A stretch of 64,000 nucleotides of DNA, taken from assembly GCA_913057905.1 (NCBI GenBank), contig CAJXPB010000001.1:186001-250000 (forward strand), given 5' to 3'. Below the pieces are notes generated by a model. It was not told the origin of the DNA, ran no database searches, and saw only the letters and a program-made list of their open reading frames with translations. This document shows positions 18,272-25,775 of this stretch, in pieces (positions within the stretch are counted from its first letter, which is position 1; every line of letters begins with the position of its first letter). The stretch comes from an uncultured Pseudomonadota bacterium. GTDB lineage: Bacteria > Myxococcota_A > Bradymonadia > Bradymonadales > Bradymonadaceae. Position numbers and translations under genes: made by a program.

Positions 18272-18385
18272 GGACGTTTACGTTCAGGTTGGACGTTCAC
18301 GTTCAGGTTGGACGTTCACGTTCAGGTTGGACGTTTACGTTCAGGTTGGACGTTCACGTTCAGGTTGGACGTTTGCGTTCAGGTT
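18272..18385. repeat. Tandem 19-bp repeat, six units
   Basis: Units GGACGTTCACGTTCAGGTT begin at 18272, 18291, 18310, 18329, 18348 and 18367, differing only at the TTC/TTT/TTG position. Degenerate relatives (GTTTACGTTGGACG) precede them from about 18228. The last unit contains the stop codon of the trpA-like gene (18379-18381, minus strand), so the array forms the end of that gene. Related 13-bp units in opposite orientation occur at 21829-21979. No protein-coding sense is evident. Confidence 0.85.
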
Positions 18386-19188
18386 TGGTCTTTGGGAGGG
18401 GCGTCGAGGTGTTCGCGGAGTTCACCGGCCAGCGCCCCGAGCCGGTCGCCGACATCGGCGCCGCGGCCCTCGACGAGCCAGACGATCGCCGAGCCAACGA
18501 GCACGCCGTCGGTCACTTCGACGACTTCGGCGGCCTCTTCGCCCGACGAGATTTTCATCGAGGAGAGGATCGGGCGGTCCGACACCGACCGAAACTCGGC
18601 CATCGAGGCTTCGAAGTCGCGCCGCGACAGTGTGACTTCGCCGCCGGCGTGCCCCGTCCACACAAAAAACGAATCCGATTCGGCGTCCATCATCTCCAGG
18701 CGCTCGCGCGGCGTCGTCGGTGCGACGAAGGGCACGAAGGAGAGGTCGTGCTTGTGGAGGGCCTCGCGCAGGGGCGTGGCCTCATTCCACGGAAGATCCG
18801 TGACCATGGTGCCGTCGAATCCCGCCTCGCTCAGCAGGTCGGCGACGGGTTCGTGGCCCAGCGAAAGAATCCGATTGTAGTAAGAGGACGCCAGGAGTGC
18901 CGTGTCGTCGTTTCGCTGGCGAAATCCCTCTCCGATCTGGCGTACATGATTCCAGGTCACTTCTTCACGGAGCGCCCGTTCGCAGGCGCGCTGGATCACG
19001 GCGCCGTGGTAGGTCGGGTCGCTGAACGGCACGATCAACTCCAACATGTCCGCTCCGGCGTCCGCCAGCGTGGACAGGTATTCAACGGTGGCTTCGACGT
19101 GCGGGTCCCCGGCCACCACCGCGCACATCAGCAACGGAGGTCCGCCCTCGCCCGGTCGAGCCACCAACTTCTGCAATCGGTCGGTCAT
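18379..19188 (-). CDS. TrpA-like protein (tryptophan synthase alpha homologue) lacking the catalytic aspartate
   Basis: 269 residues, normal TrpA length and order: MCAVVAGDPHVEATVEYL, AGADMLELIVPFSDP, a middle TDLPWNEATPLREAL and a C-terminal SMKISSGEEAAEVVEVTDGVLVGSAIV. The TrpA catalytic Glu (Glu50 here, Glu49 in Salmonella) is kept. The catalytic Asp60 position is His61: the conserved PFSDPxADGPxIQ reads PFSDPTYHGAVIQ. The SRxGVTG loop is replaced by WTGHAGGE. Cleavage of indole-glycerol-phosphate is therefore unlikely. Its ATG overlaps the trpB-like stop (ATGA), as in true trpBA pairs. The reading frame is intact, so it is probably a functional but repurposed protein. No other trp gene is nearby. 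Confidence 0.78.
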   Translation of the reverse strand: MTDRLQKLVARPGEGGPPLLMCAVVAGDPHVEATVEYLSTLADAGADMLELIVPFSDPTYHGAVIQRACERALREEVTWNHVRQIGEGFRQRNDDTALLASSYYNRILSLGHEPVADLLSEAGFDGTMVTDLPWNEATPLREALHKHDLSFVPFVAPTTPRERLEMMDAESDSFFVWTGHAGGEVTLSRRDFEASMAEFRSVSDRPILSSMKISSGEEAAEVVEVTDGVLVGSAIVWLVEGRGADVGDRLGALAGELREHLDAPPKDQT

Positions 19189-20381
19189 TCCGAGGAGCCC
19201 TCGGCTTCGAGTTTCGCCAGTCGTTCCAACTCGTGTACGCCACTCCCGCTGATGCCCACGACGACGTGTTGATCCGGGCCCAGAGTCGGCAGCAGTTTTA
19301 GTCCGTAGGCCACGGCGTGAGCGGCTTCGAGCGACACGACAATTCCCTCGCTGCGGGCGAGTCGCCGAACGGCCGCCACGGACTCCTGGTTCGTCGCCGT
19401 CACGTAGTGGGCGTCGCCGGTCTGGGCCCACCGAGCATGCTGGGGCCCCACCGTGGGAGTCCGCAGGCCGGCGGCAATCGTCGAAGGTGAAAGAATCTGG
19501 CCATTCTGGTCCTGGAGCACAAACGAATATGTGCCCTGAAAGACCCCTGGCTTGCCGTAGGTCAGGCTCGCCGAATGCTTCTTGCCCTGTCCGTCCCCAC
19601 CGGCTTGCACGCCGACGACTTGAGTCGATTCGGACCCGATAAACTCTCCGAGCAGACCGACGCCGAAGGCACCACTTCCGATGGGGGCGACCACGTATTC
19701 CGGGTCGATCCCGCGCTCATCGGTCTGGCTCCGAGTCTCGGTACCGATCGATGAGAGAAAGCGCTGAATCAGCCGCGGATACGGGTCGGGGCTGGCGAGC
19801 TGGCTGGGACAATACAGGCTCGAACTCGAGTGCGTCGCCCAGTAGCGCATCGCTTCGGCACACGCGGCCTTCGCGCCGCGTTTCGAGGTATCGACGGTCT
19901 CGATGACACCGCCCAGCTCGTCGATGCGACGCATATTCAGGGATTCGGCCTCGAGATCGGCGCGGCCCACGAAGAGCCGTACCCCGAGATCCATCGAGGC
20001 TCCGATCGAGGCGAGCGCCACGCCGAAGTCGCCAGTGGAGGTCTCGCCGACGAGCCATTCGCGTCCCATCCGCTTGGCGAGCAACGCGTATGCGACGGCG
20101 AGATTCGCCGAATAGGAGCCGCCGTGACACAGATCTTCGCGTTTGAGCAGGAGCCGCCCTCCGCCGATATTGTCCGAAAGCGAGTCCAGCGGGGTCAAAG
20201 GAGTCGGCCGACCCACGCGCCGGGCGAGCGCCTCTTTGTGCTCCTGTACGAACGAGTCGTCGCTCAGCGCCTCTTCGAAGGCGGTGGCGACCATCTCCAG
20301 CGGATGCCAGATCGCCTCGGCAACATAGCGGCCTCCGAAACGGCCGTACTCTCCCACTGTCGTCTCCGAGGCTTCACTCAT
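19185..20381 (-). CDS. TrpB-like protein (tryptophan synthase beta homologue) lacking the PLP lysine
   Basis: 398 residues, full TrpB length. It keeps FGGRYV near the start, LKREDLCHGG (79-88), GET (Glu113), YPR, TPTVGPQHA and SLEAAHA (Glu352). The PLP-binding motif HGGAHKTN reads HGGSYSAN (86-93), so the Schiff-base lysine is Ser91. The phosphate-gripping GGGSN loop reads GSGAFG (235-240). The SGRGDKD cofactor loop reads SGSGVHE (378-384). All three cofactor-holding sites are altered together, so PLP chemistry is not expected. ATG at 20381 has GGGAG upstream and lies 10 bases after the murein endopeptidase stop, so it is co-transcribed with it. It is either a pseudoenzyme or a fold reused for another ligand. 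Confidence 0.8.
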   Translation of the reverse strand: MSEASETTVGEYGRFGGRYVAEAIWHPLEMVATAFEEALSDDSFVQEHKEALARRVGRPTPLTPLDSLSDNIGGGRLLLKREDLCHGGSYSANLAVAYALLAKRMGREWLVGETSTGDFGVALASIGASMDLGVRLFVGRADLEAESLNMRRIDELGGVIETVDTSKRGAKAACAEAMRYWATHSSSSLYCPSQLASPDPYPRLIQRFLSSIGTETRSQTDERGIDPEYVVAPIGSGAFGVGLLGEFIGSESTQVVGVQAGGDGQGKKHSASLTYGKPGVFQGTYSFVLQDQNGQILSPSTIAAGLRTPTVGPQHARWAQTGDAHYVTATNQESVAAVRRLARSEGIVVSLEAAHAVAYGLKLLPTLGPDQHVVVGISGSGVHELERLAKLEAEGSSE

Positions 20382-20391
20382 CGAACTCCCT

Positions 20392-21426
20392 TTACTCACA
20401 GTATTTATCGTGAGGCCCGCAGGTGAACCGAATGTGGGAGTGATCGTCGTGTCCCGGGGCGTGTCGGATGATCCCGGTCGGCGTGTGTTTGGAGCGCGGA
20501 TACTGCAGAATCGGCTCGAGTTGTTTCTTCGTATACCCGATCGAGCGAGCATACTCGTAGAGCTCTTTCTGCAGGTAGTGATTCACGAAGATGAACTGGA
20601 CCTTCCCTGATTCGATGAGCGTCTTGAAGAAGTGCCAGTTTTTGCGGGCATCGAAGGTCTCGGCGGTCATGACCTCGAAGTTGCCCAGTTGCACGTTGCC
20701 GCGGTGATAGAAGCTCAGGTCGGCGTCGCGGCCCGACTGATGGCTCTTGTGGGGGTGCATCGGGCCGCCGTTTTTGTAACTCAGGTCCCCGATGACCAGG
20801 TCGGGGGTACGCGGCCACCGGGCCACGACCTCGGCCGCTGCGGCCGACAACAGGTCGACGACCCGCTCGGTCCCGTAGGCCTCGGCGATATTCCGCACAT
20901 CGATCCCCGGGGAGTCTCGCAGCGCCACCCCGTTGTACAGCCGGCCCGATGAGGCATGGCCGTACGAGACGGATTGTCCGCTGCTTCCCGGAACGTACAA
21001 CCGCAGCTTCTGGCCAATCTGCAGCAGGCGCGGATTGACCCCGTTGTTCCATTTCTTCACGCTGCTCGTCTTCACGTTGTACTTCTCGGCGATCGCGCCC
21101 AAGGTCTCTCCCTTTTCGACGCGGTGGATTACCGGCAGCCACTCCTTTTTCTCTTTGTCCTCTTTGATCTCTTCGGAGGACCGCACGACCAGCCGCATGC
21201 CCTCTTCGGCCTCGCCGAGCCTCAGGTCGTTCCAGGATTCGAGGTCCTCGACCGACACGCCATGCTCGAGGGCGAGCGTGCCCAGATTCTCCCCTGATTG
21301 GACCGTATCGTACTCGACGTTCTCGTCTTCGGACTCGGCGCCCACGGCGGACGCCGGAACCATCAACAGGGCCAGACCTGTCACACAGACGAACCACAAA
21401 CTGCGTTGAGGGTACGACTGCATCAT
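20392..21426 (-). CDS. LysM-domain murein endopeptidase, M74 (MepA-like)
   Basis: 344 residues. Signal peptide near ALLMVPASAVGA, then two LysM peptidoglycan-binding modules (about 35-80: DTVQSGENLGTLALEHGVSVEDLESWN; about 98-145: HRVEKGETLGAIAEKYNVKTSSVKKWN). The C-terminal domain is the M74 LAS-type metallopeptidase, with HKSHQSGRDADLSFY (HxSHxxGxDxD) and HDDHSHIRF (HxDHxHxR) zinc ligands. MepA cuts D-Ala-mDAP cross-links; here LysM adds wall targeting. ATG at 21426 (an adjacent ATG at 21423 is possible) follows AACGAGGTGAGT. First gene of an operon with the trpB- and trpA-like genes. Cys residues near the C-terminus (TCGPHDKYC) may form a disulfide. Confidence 0.88.
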   Translation of the reverse strand: MMQSYPQRSLWFVCVTGLALLMVPASAVGAESEDENVEYDTVQSGENLGTLALEHGVSVEDLESWNDLRLGEAEEGMRLVVRSSEEIKEDKEKKEWLPVIHRVEKGETLGAIAEKYNVKTSSVKKWNNGVNPRLLQIGQKLRLYVPGSSGQSVSYGHASSGRLYNGVALRDSPGIDVRNIAEAYGTERVVDLLSAAAAEVVARWPRTPDLVIGDLSYKNGGPMHPHKSHQSGRDADLSFYHRGNVQLGNFEVMTAETFDARKNWHFFKTLIESGKVQFIFVNHYLQKELYEYARSIGYTKKQLEPILQYPRSKHTPTGIIRHAPGHDDHSHIRFTCGPHDKYCE

Positions 21427-21504
21427 ACTCACCTCGTTATCCAGACTCTCCACATTCGTCGACGCGCCGCCTCCATCTAACGGATCAGCCAGCGACGCGC
21501 ATGT

Positions 21505-21532
21505 AGTGTACGCAAGAAAGCCGATCTGGCAA
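21505..21532 (-). promoter_or_regulatory. Promoter of the murein endopeptidase-trpB-trpA operon
   Basis: On the minus strand TTGCCA (21532-21527), a 16-base spacer and TACACT (21510-21505): five and four of six consensus positions. It lies about 80 bases before the ATG at 21426, and no better candidate is visible before trpB or trpA. Confidence 0.5.
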
Positions 21533-21590
21533 CATCTCCGCAATCGCGTGCATCCGACGTATGTCGGTCAGTCGGTGTCGCGCTCACGGA

Positions 21591-21700
21591 ATCTCCAGCC
21601 GGCTCGATCGTGTCTTTGGAATCGGCAGCCTGCTGGATCGTGTCTTTGGAATCGGCAGCCGGCTGGATCGTGTCTTTGGAATCGGCAGCCGGCTGGAGAT
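21591..21700. repeat. Three 30-bp direct repeats enclosed by a 10-bp inverted repeat
   Basis: Units at 21601-21630, 21631-21660 and 21661-21690 share GGATCGTGTCTTTGGAATCG, differing at two or three bases. They are framed exactly by ATCTCCAGCC (21591-21600) and its reverse complement GGCTGGAGAT (21691-21700). The junctions are flush, as if the units had expanded inside a 20-bp palindrome. There are no spacers between units, so it is not a CRISPR. Confidence 0.85.
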
Positions 21701-21730
21701 GCCGACACGGACATTGGTCGGTTTCAGTAT

Positions 21731-21820
21731 GATGGTCATCCCGGTCTCGCGAGGCGCCTGAGCGCCTCGCAGCGAACCGGGCGATCACGCGGCGCGTCGC
21801 GCCAAAGGCGCGCCGCCGCG
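21731..21820. repeat. Dispersed double-hairpin intergenic element, copy 2
   Basis: Head GATGGTCATCCCGG, then stem CGCGAGGCGC/CTGA/GCGCCTCGC flanked by CGGT and ACCG, the linker GGGCGATCAC, and the conserved tail GCGGCGCGTCGCGCC/AAA/GGCGCGCCGCCGC. It matches copy 3 almost base for base outside the first stem, and copy 1 in head and tail. Confidence 0.8.
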
Positions 21821-21828
21821 GAATAAAC

Positions 21829-21979
21829 AACGTCCAACCTGAACGTCCAACGTGAACGTCCCTCGTGCTCCCGTAAACGTCCAACGTGAACGTCCAACGT
21901 GAACGTCCCCGTGCTCCCCTAAACGTCCAACGTAAACGTCCAACTTGAACGTCCAACGTAAACGTCCAACGTGAACGCT
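21829..21979. repeat. Array of 13-bp ACGT-rich repeats
   Basis: Eight copies of CGTCCAAC start at 21831, 21844, 21878, 21891, 21924, 21937, 21950 and 21963, mostly 13 bases apart (unit AACGTCCAACGTG). They are interrupted twice by a GTGCTCCCGTAA/GTGCTCCCCTAA spacer. The unit is a shortened reverse complement of the 19-bp unit at 18272-18385, placing one array on each side of the endopeptidase-trpBA operon. Confidence 0.8.
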
Positions 21980-22055
21980 TCACGTGCCCCGCGCCCCCGT
22001 CGTCCCTCGTACGTCCTACGCGAGACGCGCAAATCGCGGATCCCCACCACCGGGG

Positions 22056-22085
22056 TTGACCCGCCAAAAATCAGCGTGCTACATC
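22056..22085 (+). promoter_or_regulatory. Probable gltX promoter
   Basis: TTGACC (22056-22061), an 18-base spacer containing an A-run, and TACATC (22080-22085). The -35 box matches five of six positions, the -10 three of six. It ends 66 bases before the gltX ATG. Confidence 0.4.
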
Positions 22086-22151
22086 CTCTCGACCGACACG
22101 ACCCACACACGCGTACCCACTAGAAGGCGCCTTTCGCCCAAGGAGAATCGC

Positions 22152-23540
22152 ATGTCCGTCCGAGTTCGTTTTGCCCCCTCTCCCACCGGTTATCTCCACA
22201 TGGGTGGGGCTCGCACGGCCCTGTTCAACTGGTTGTTCGCCCGGCACCACGACGGTGAATTTCTGGTGCGCATCGAGGATACGGACCTGGAGCGCAGCGA
22301 AGAAACCTACACCGCTGCCATCTTCGAGGCCCACGAGTGGCTCGGGATGGAGCCGGACGAAGAACCGGTCTACCAACACGAGCGCATGGACCTGTACCGC
22401 CAAAAGGCCGAGGAGCTGCTCGAATCCGGCGACGCCTACAAGGACTACTCCACGAAGGAGGAAGTCGAAGAGGCGCGCAAGGAGGGCTTTGCCCGGGGCG
22501 ACAAGACATCACACACCCGACTGTGGCGGGACCGCGACGACGAGCCGGAAGATCGCGATTTCGTCGTTCGCATCAAGGCGCCGCTGGAGGGGTCGCTGAC
22601 GATTCAGGATGAAGTTCAGGGCGAAGTGACCGTCGAAGCCGAGGAACTCGACGATTTCGTAATCCTTCGCAGCGACGGCACGCCGACCTACAATTTCTGC
22701 GTGGTCGTCGACGACTTCGACATGGACATCACCCATGTCATTCGAGGCAAGGATCACCTCAACAACACCTTTCGGCAAAAGTACGTCTACGATGCGCTCG
22801 ACCTGGAGCCTCCAGCCTTCGGCCACCTGCCGCTGATCTCGGGGCTCTCCAAGCGCAAGGGTTCGAAGTCCGTGCAGGCCTACCGCGACGACGGGTATCT
22901 GGCGGAGGCGATCATCAACTACCTGGCCCGCCTGGGATGGTCCCACGGAGACCAGGAGATCTTCAGCCGGGACGAACTGATCGAGTACTTCGAGCTGTCG
23001 TCGGTCTCGCGGGGCTCGTCGGACTTCGACCACGACAAACTCGACTGGGTCAACACCGAGTGGATGAAGCGGCTCGAGCCCGAAGAGCTGGCCGGCCGTT
23101 GGACCTACCACCTGTCAGAGGCCGGGTTTGACGTCGACGTCGACGACCGACTTGTCGGGATCGTCGAGGCGATGCGAGAGCGCGCCGATACATTGACCGA
23201 GATGGTCGACAAGTCCCGGTACTTCTTTGTCGACGATCTCGACCGCGATGCGGAGGCCGTCGACGAGTGGTTGACCGCCGACATCGAAGCGTTGATGGAG
23301 CGGATCATCGAAGAGCTCGAGGCGCTCGACGACTGGAACACCGACGCCATCGAGACCGTCTATCGAGACCTGTGCGACGAGTTCGATGTCGGCCTCGGCG
23401 CCGTGGCCCAGCCGACGCGTGTTGCATTGACGGGCGGTACCGTCAGTCCCAGTCTGTTCGTGACCGTCGCATTGATGGGACGCGAGACAGCCCTCGAGAG
23501 AATGCGCGAGGCACTGGCGATCATCGTCTCGCGGGACTGA
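22152..23540 (+). CDS. gltX: Glutamyl-tRNA synthetase
   Basis: 462 residues, typical for a bacterial class I GluRS. N-terminal catalytic Rossmann fold with RFAPSPTGYLHMGGARTALFNWLFA (HIGH-type motif HMGG) and the KLSKR-type motif LSKRKGSKSV. The anticodon-binding helical domain fills the C-terminal third. It charges tRNA(Glu) with glutamate in the cytoplasm; whether it also mischarges tRNA(Gln) cannot be judged here. ATG at 22152 is preceded by AAGGAG at ideal spacing and starts directly with the conserved VRVRFAPSPTG. The protein is strikingly acidic. Confidence 0.97.
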   Translation: MSVRVRFAPSPTGYLHMGGARTALFNWLFARHHDGEFLVRIEDTDLERSEETYTAAIFEAHEWLGMEPDEEPVYQHERMDLYRQKAEELLESGDAYKDYSTKEEVEEARKEGFARGDKTSHTRLWRDRDDEPEDRDFVVRIKAPLEGSLTIQDEVQGEVTVEAEELDDFVILRSDGTPTYNFCVVVDDFDMDITHVIRGKDHLNNTFRQKYVYDALDLEPPAFGHLPLISGLSKRKGSKSVQAYRDDGYLAEAIINYLARLGWSHGDQEIFSRDELIEYFELSSVSRGSSDFDHDKLDWVNTEWMKRLEPEELAGRWTYHLSEAGFDVDVDDRLVGIVEAMRERADTLTEMVDKSRYFFVDDLDRDAEAVDEWLTADIEALMERIIEELEALDDWNTDAIETVYRDLCDEFDVGLGAVAQPTRVALTGGTVSPSLFVTVALMGRETALERMREALAIIVSRD

Positions 23541-23599
23541 AGGCCCCGGGCCCCGATATCCGGGCGCACAACCCGACGATAACAAGGAGCGCGTCGAAG

Positions 23600-24451
23600 G
23601 TGAGCCGACCACCGGCACAAGTTCGATTGGCCGCATGGCCGCTGGTCGCATTCGCCTTCGGCGCGCTCGTGATCGTGGGGCTGGCCGTGCCGCAGACGGC
23701 GTCGGCGCAGCCGAAATTCGGGCTCGAGGTCGAGGGCGGCCGAAACGTCGGCCTGACGCCCTACTTGCGAAACATCGTCGTCGCCGAGCGGGAATTGCTC
23801 GGCCAGACCTTCGACGAGTCCCGTCCCTTTCGCCCGTATCTCGGGGATCAAGAGTCCGGCTGGGGCACTCATCTGGAGCTGCGTTTTATCACGCGCGGGA
23901 TCTACGGAAGCCTTTCGGTGCGCTGGTTCTCCGTCGAAGAGTCGACGGTCCATCACCGCGGCTACCTTCCCAATCACGACAACAACACCCTCCGGCCGAC
24001 CCGGGTTCGGCCCGACGGTTCGGTCGACGACGCGGGTGTCGACTACCGCCCCCTGGAGGGAGACATTCCCATTCCATTGCGGGAGCCCGAATCCGCCAAT
24101 CTGCTGGTGTTGGGCCTCAACGGAGGCTATCGATTCTACGTCTACGAGGGTCCGGTCGATGTGTTCTTACCGGTCGGCGGGGGCCTCGTGCTCACCCACG
24201 TGACCCGACCCCGAGAGCCGTGGCGGCCGGGAATCGAGGCGCGCGCAGGCGTCGGGGCCGCCTTCCAAATCAGCTCCCTCTTGTCGCTGGTGGTGCAGTC
24301 CCGCATGCACGCGATGGCGACGGCGGCCTACGCACGGCGTTCAGACTCCGCCCGCCGCGCCGCTGAAACCGGCGGCGGAACGGGTGCCGCGTTCTTCTCG
24401 ACGATGATCTACCCGAGCTTCGATCTGTCGCTTCGGTTCACGATCCGTTGA
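23600..24451 (+). CDS. Secreted outer-membrane beta-barrel candidate of unknown function
   Basis: 283 residues from a GTG at 23600 with AAGGAG 10 bases upstream. Signal peptide (residues 1-36, ending TASAQ). The mature part alternates aromatic and small residues in strand-like segments (LNGGYRFYVYEGPVDVFLPVGGGLVLTHV..., AGVGAAFQISSLLSLVVQSRMHAMA) and ends in FDLSLRFTIR. Gly-rich turns and the lack of hydrophobic helices fit a small outer-membrane barrel. No recognisable family. It starts 59 bases after gltX and precedes the alkyltransferase-like gene by 26 bases. Confidence 0.6.
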   Translation: MSRPPAQVRLAAWPLVAFAFGALVIVGLAVPQTASAQPKFGLEVEGGRNVGLTPYLRNIVVAERELLGQTFDESRPFRPYLGDQESGWGTHLELRFITRGIYGSLSVRWFSVEESTVHHRGYLPNHDNNTLRPTRVRPDGSVDDAGVDYRPLEGDIPIPLREPESANLLVLGLNGGYRFYVYEGPVDVFLPVGGGLVLTHVTRPREPWRPGIEARAGVGAAFQISSLLSLVVQSRMHAMATAAYARRSDSARRAAETGGGTGAAFFSTMIYPSFDLSLRFTIR

Positions 24452-24477
24452 ACGGACCGACCCACTGGAGAGACCTC

Positions 24478-24921
24478 GTGGATACACCACCCACACACAG
24501 TCAACGAGTACAGCGCAGGTGGGAACGGCTTGAGGAACTGAGTGACCTCACCGACAGCGAACTACAGGAGCGCCTCGAGCAGATCGATCGGTTCACCGAC
24601 CGGGTCTACTGGCTGGTCCGCCAGATTCCTGCAGGTCGAGTCGCCACCTACGGCCAGATTGCGACCTACGGCGGCAGCCCCAGGGCGGCCCGCGCCGTCG
24701 GTCACGCCCTGAAAGGAACGCTCGACGAGGGGATCACCCTTCCCTGGCACCGCGTCATCAATGCCAAGGGAGGGATCTCGGGACGAGACGATCCATCGCG
24801 GGCAAGGCTGCAACGAGATCGGCTCGAATCCGAGGGAATTGTCTTCTCGGGTCAAACTTGCGATCTCGATGCATATCGCTGGGAGCCCGACCCGTTGTTC
24901 TGGGAGGTCGAACCGACATGA
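24478..24921 (+). CDS. Alkyltransferase-like protein (ATL), MGMT-family DNA repair factor
   Basis: 147 residues from GTG at 24478, with GGAG seven bases upstream; a TTG at 24448 is an alternative. The C-terminal 100 residues are the DNA-binding domain of O6-alkylguanine transferases (VYWLVRQIPAGRVATYGQIATYGG, ARAVGHAL). The active-site PCHRV is PWHRV (89-93), so the alkyl-accepting Cys is Trp. That is the hallmark of ATL proteins, which bind O6-alkylguanine and hand it to nucleotide excision repair rather than repairing it. The N-terminus adds a short charged helix. The stop overlaps the next ATG (ATGA). Confidence 0.88.
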   Translation: MDTPPTHSQRVQRRWERLEELSDLTDSELQERLEQIDRFTDRVYWLVRQIPAGRVATYGQIATYGGSPRAARAVGHALKGTLDEGITLPWHRVINAKGGISGRDDPSRARLQRDRLESEGIVFSGQTCDLDAYRWEPDPLFWEVEPT

Positions 24922-25775
24922 GAATCGCCGACATCAGCAACCGGACGCGCCTCGGGATCGCCGCCTGTGTGCTGATCCTGGGGCTCGGTATCGGCGACCT
25001 GGTCCGACCGACGTGCGGCACGTCGGTGCCCCCGGTCCCCTTCCCCGACGGCCAAACCCCGCCGGTGACCTACGCCCTGACACCCTACGATTTTGGCGTG
25101 CTCGTGCGGGCCGGCCGCGAGGGGCCCGTCGGTCGAATCGCCGCCCTCCCCTCGAAGGGATTTCCCGACGGACCGGTACTGACCCGAACGAGTCAACCGA
25201 CGCACCGGGTGATGCCGGGAACGCAAGAGAAACTGTCGTTGACCCGTCTTCCGGGCGGATGGACGCAGGTCAACTGGGGCGACAGCTCGGCAAAAAGGGG
25301 GTCCGAAGGCCCGCTGTCGCTGCGGTCGGCCAGTGTGTATCTGAAACGAGACGGGTCGAGGCGTTCGTGCACGCAGGTCGGTATCGATCGGTATCGCTGT
25401 AGCGACAAGGGCTGGGGCTTTGTTGGGCCGAACACCCTGACGATCTCGGGTCGAAAGGAGACCTGCGTCTGGGCCCATCCGCTCAAGGGCGCCACAACAC
25501 TTATTTCCTACGGTTCGACCGACCCCGCCGAATTCGACGACCTCCACCTCTGGACCGCCCTAGACGACGGCGTCGCCACCGCGGGTGGCCCCGTCGAGAT
25601 CACCGCCCACTGGGGAGACGCCCGCACCGACATCACCCATCCCGCCGAGCCCGGTTGGGAGAAGACGCCCCTCAACCGCCCGGATGCTGCGGCCTCGCTC
25701 GAACTCTCGGTGCGCGCCGAGCGGGTCGGACAACGCCACTTTTGCTACCGATTTTCCACGGGGGCCCCCAGATGA
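24918..25775 (+). CDS. Membrane-anchored or secreted protein of unknown function
   Basis: 285 residues. One hydrophobic segment at the N-terminus (LGIAACVLILGLGIGDLV) serves as signal or anchor. The rest is hydrophilic with beta-strand character, including ALTPYDFGVLVRAGREGPVGRIAALP and four scattered cysteines in CTQVGIDRYRC, ETCVW and HFCYRF that could form disulfides. No family is recognised. It is joined by ATGA overlaps to the ATL gene before it and the polytopic membrane gene after it, which hints at shared expression but not function. Confidence 0.6.
   Translation: MRIADISNRTRLGIAACVLILGLGIGDLVRPTCGTSVPPVPFPDGQTPPVTYALTPYDFGVLVRAGREGPVGRIAALPSKGFPDGPVLTRTSQPTHRVMPGTQEKLSLTRLPGGWTQVNWGDSSAKRGSEGPLSLRSASVYLKRDGSRRSCTQVGIDRYRCSDKGWGFVGPNTLTISGRKETCVWAHPLKGATTLISYGSTDPAEFDDLHLWTALDDGVATAGGPVEITAHWGDARTDITHPAEPGWEKTPLNRPDAAASLELSVRAERVGQRHFCYRFSTGAPR

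Larger units (their letters stand above)
21427..22151. other. 725-bp intergenic region made mostly of repeats
   Basis: Between divergent endopeptidase and gltX genes. In order it holds the minus-strand promoter, a 30-bp tandem repeat within an inverted repeat, copy 2 of the double-hairpin element, an array of 13-bp ACGT-rich units, a short CGTACGTCCTACGCGAGACGCG stretch related to the repeats at 39111 and 57303 (about 22003-22028), and the gltX promoter. No credible protein, tRNA or CRISPR was found; the open frames across it read through repeats. Confidence 0.7.

Noticed and set aside
18272..18385. CRISPR-like array
   Set aside because: Units are contiguous 19-mers with no spacers, overlap a gene end, and no cas gene is nearby.
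21601..21690. CRISPR or coding repeat (ten-residue repeat)
   Set aside because: The 30-bp units abut directly with no spacers. The open frames through them are short and have no start signal or homology.
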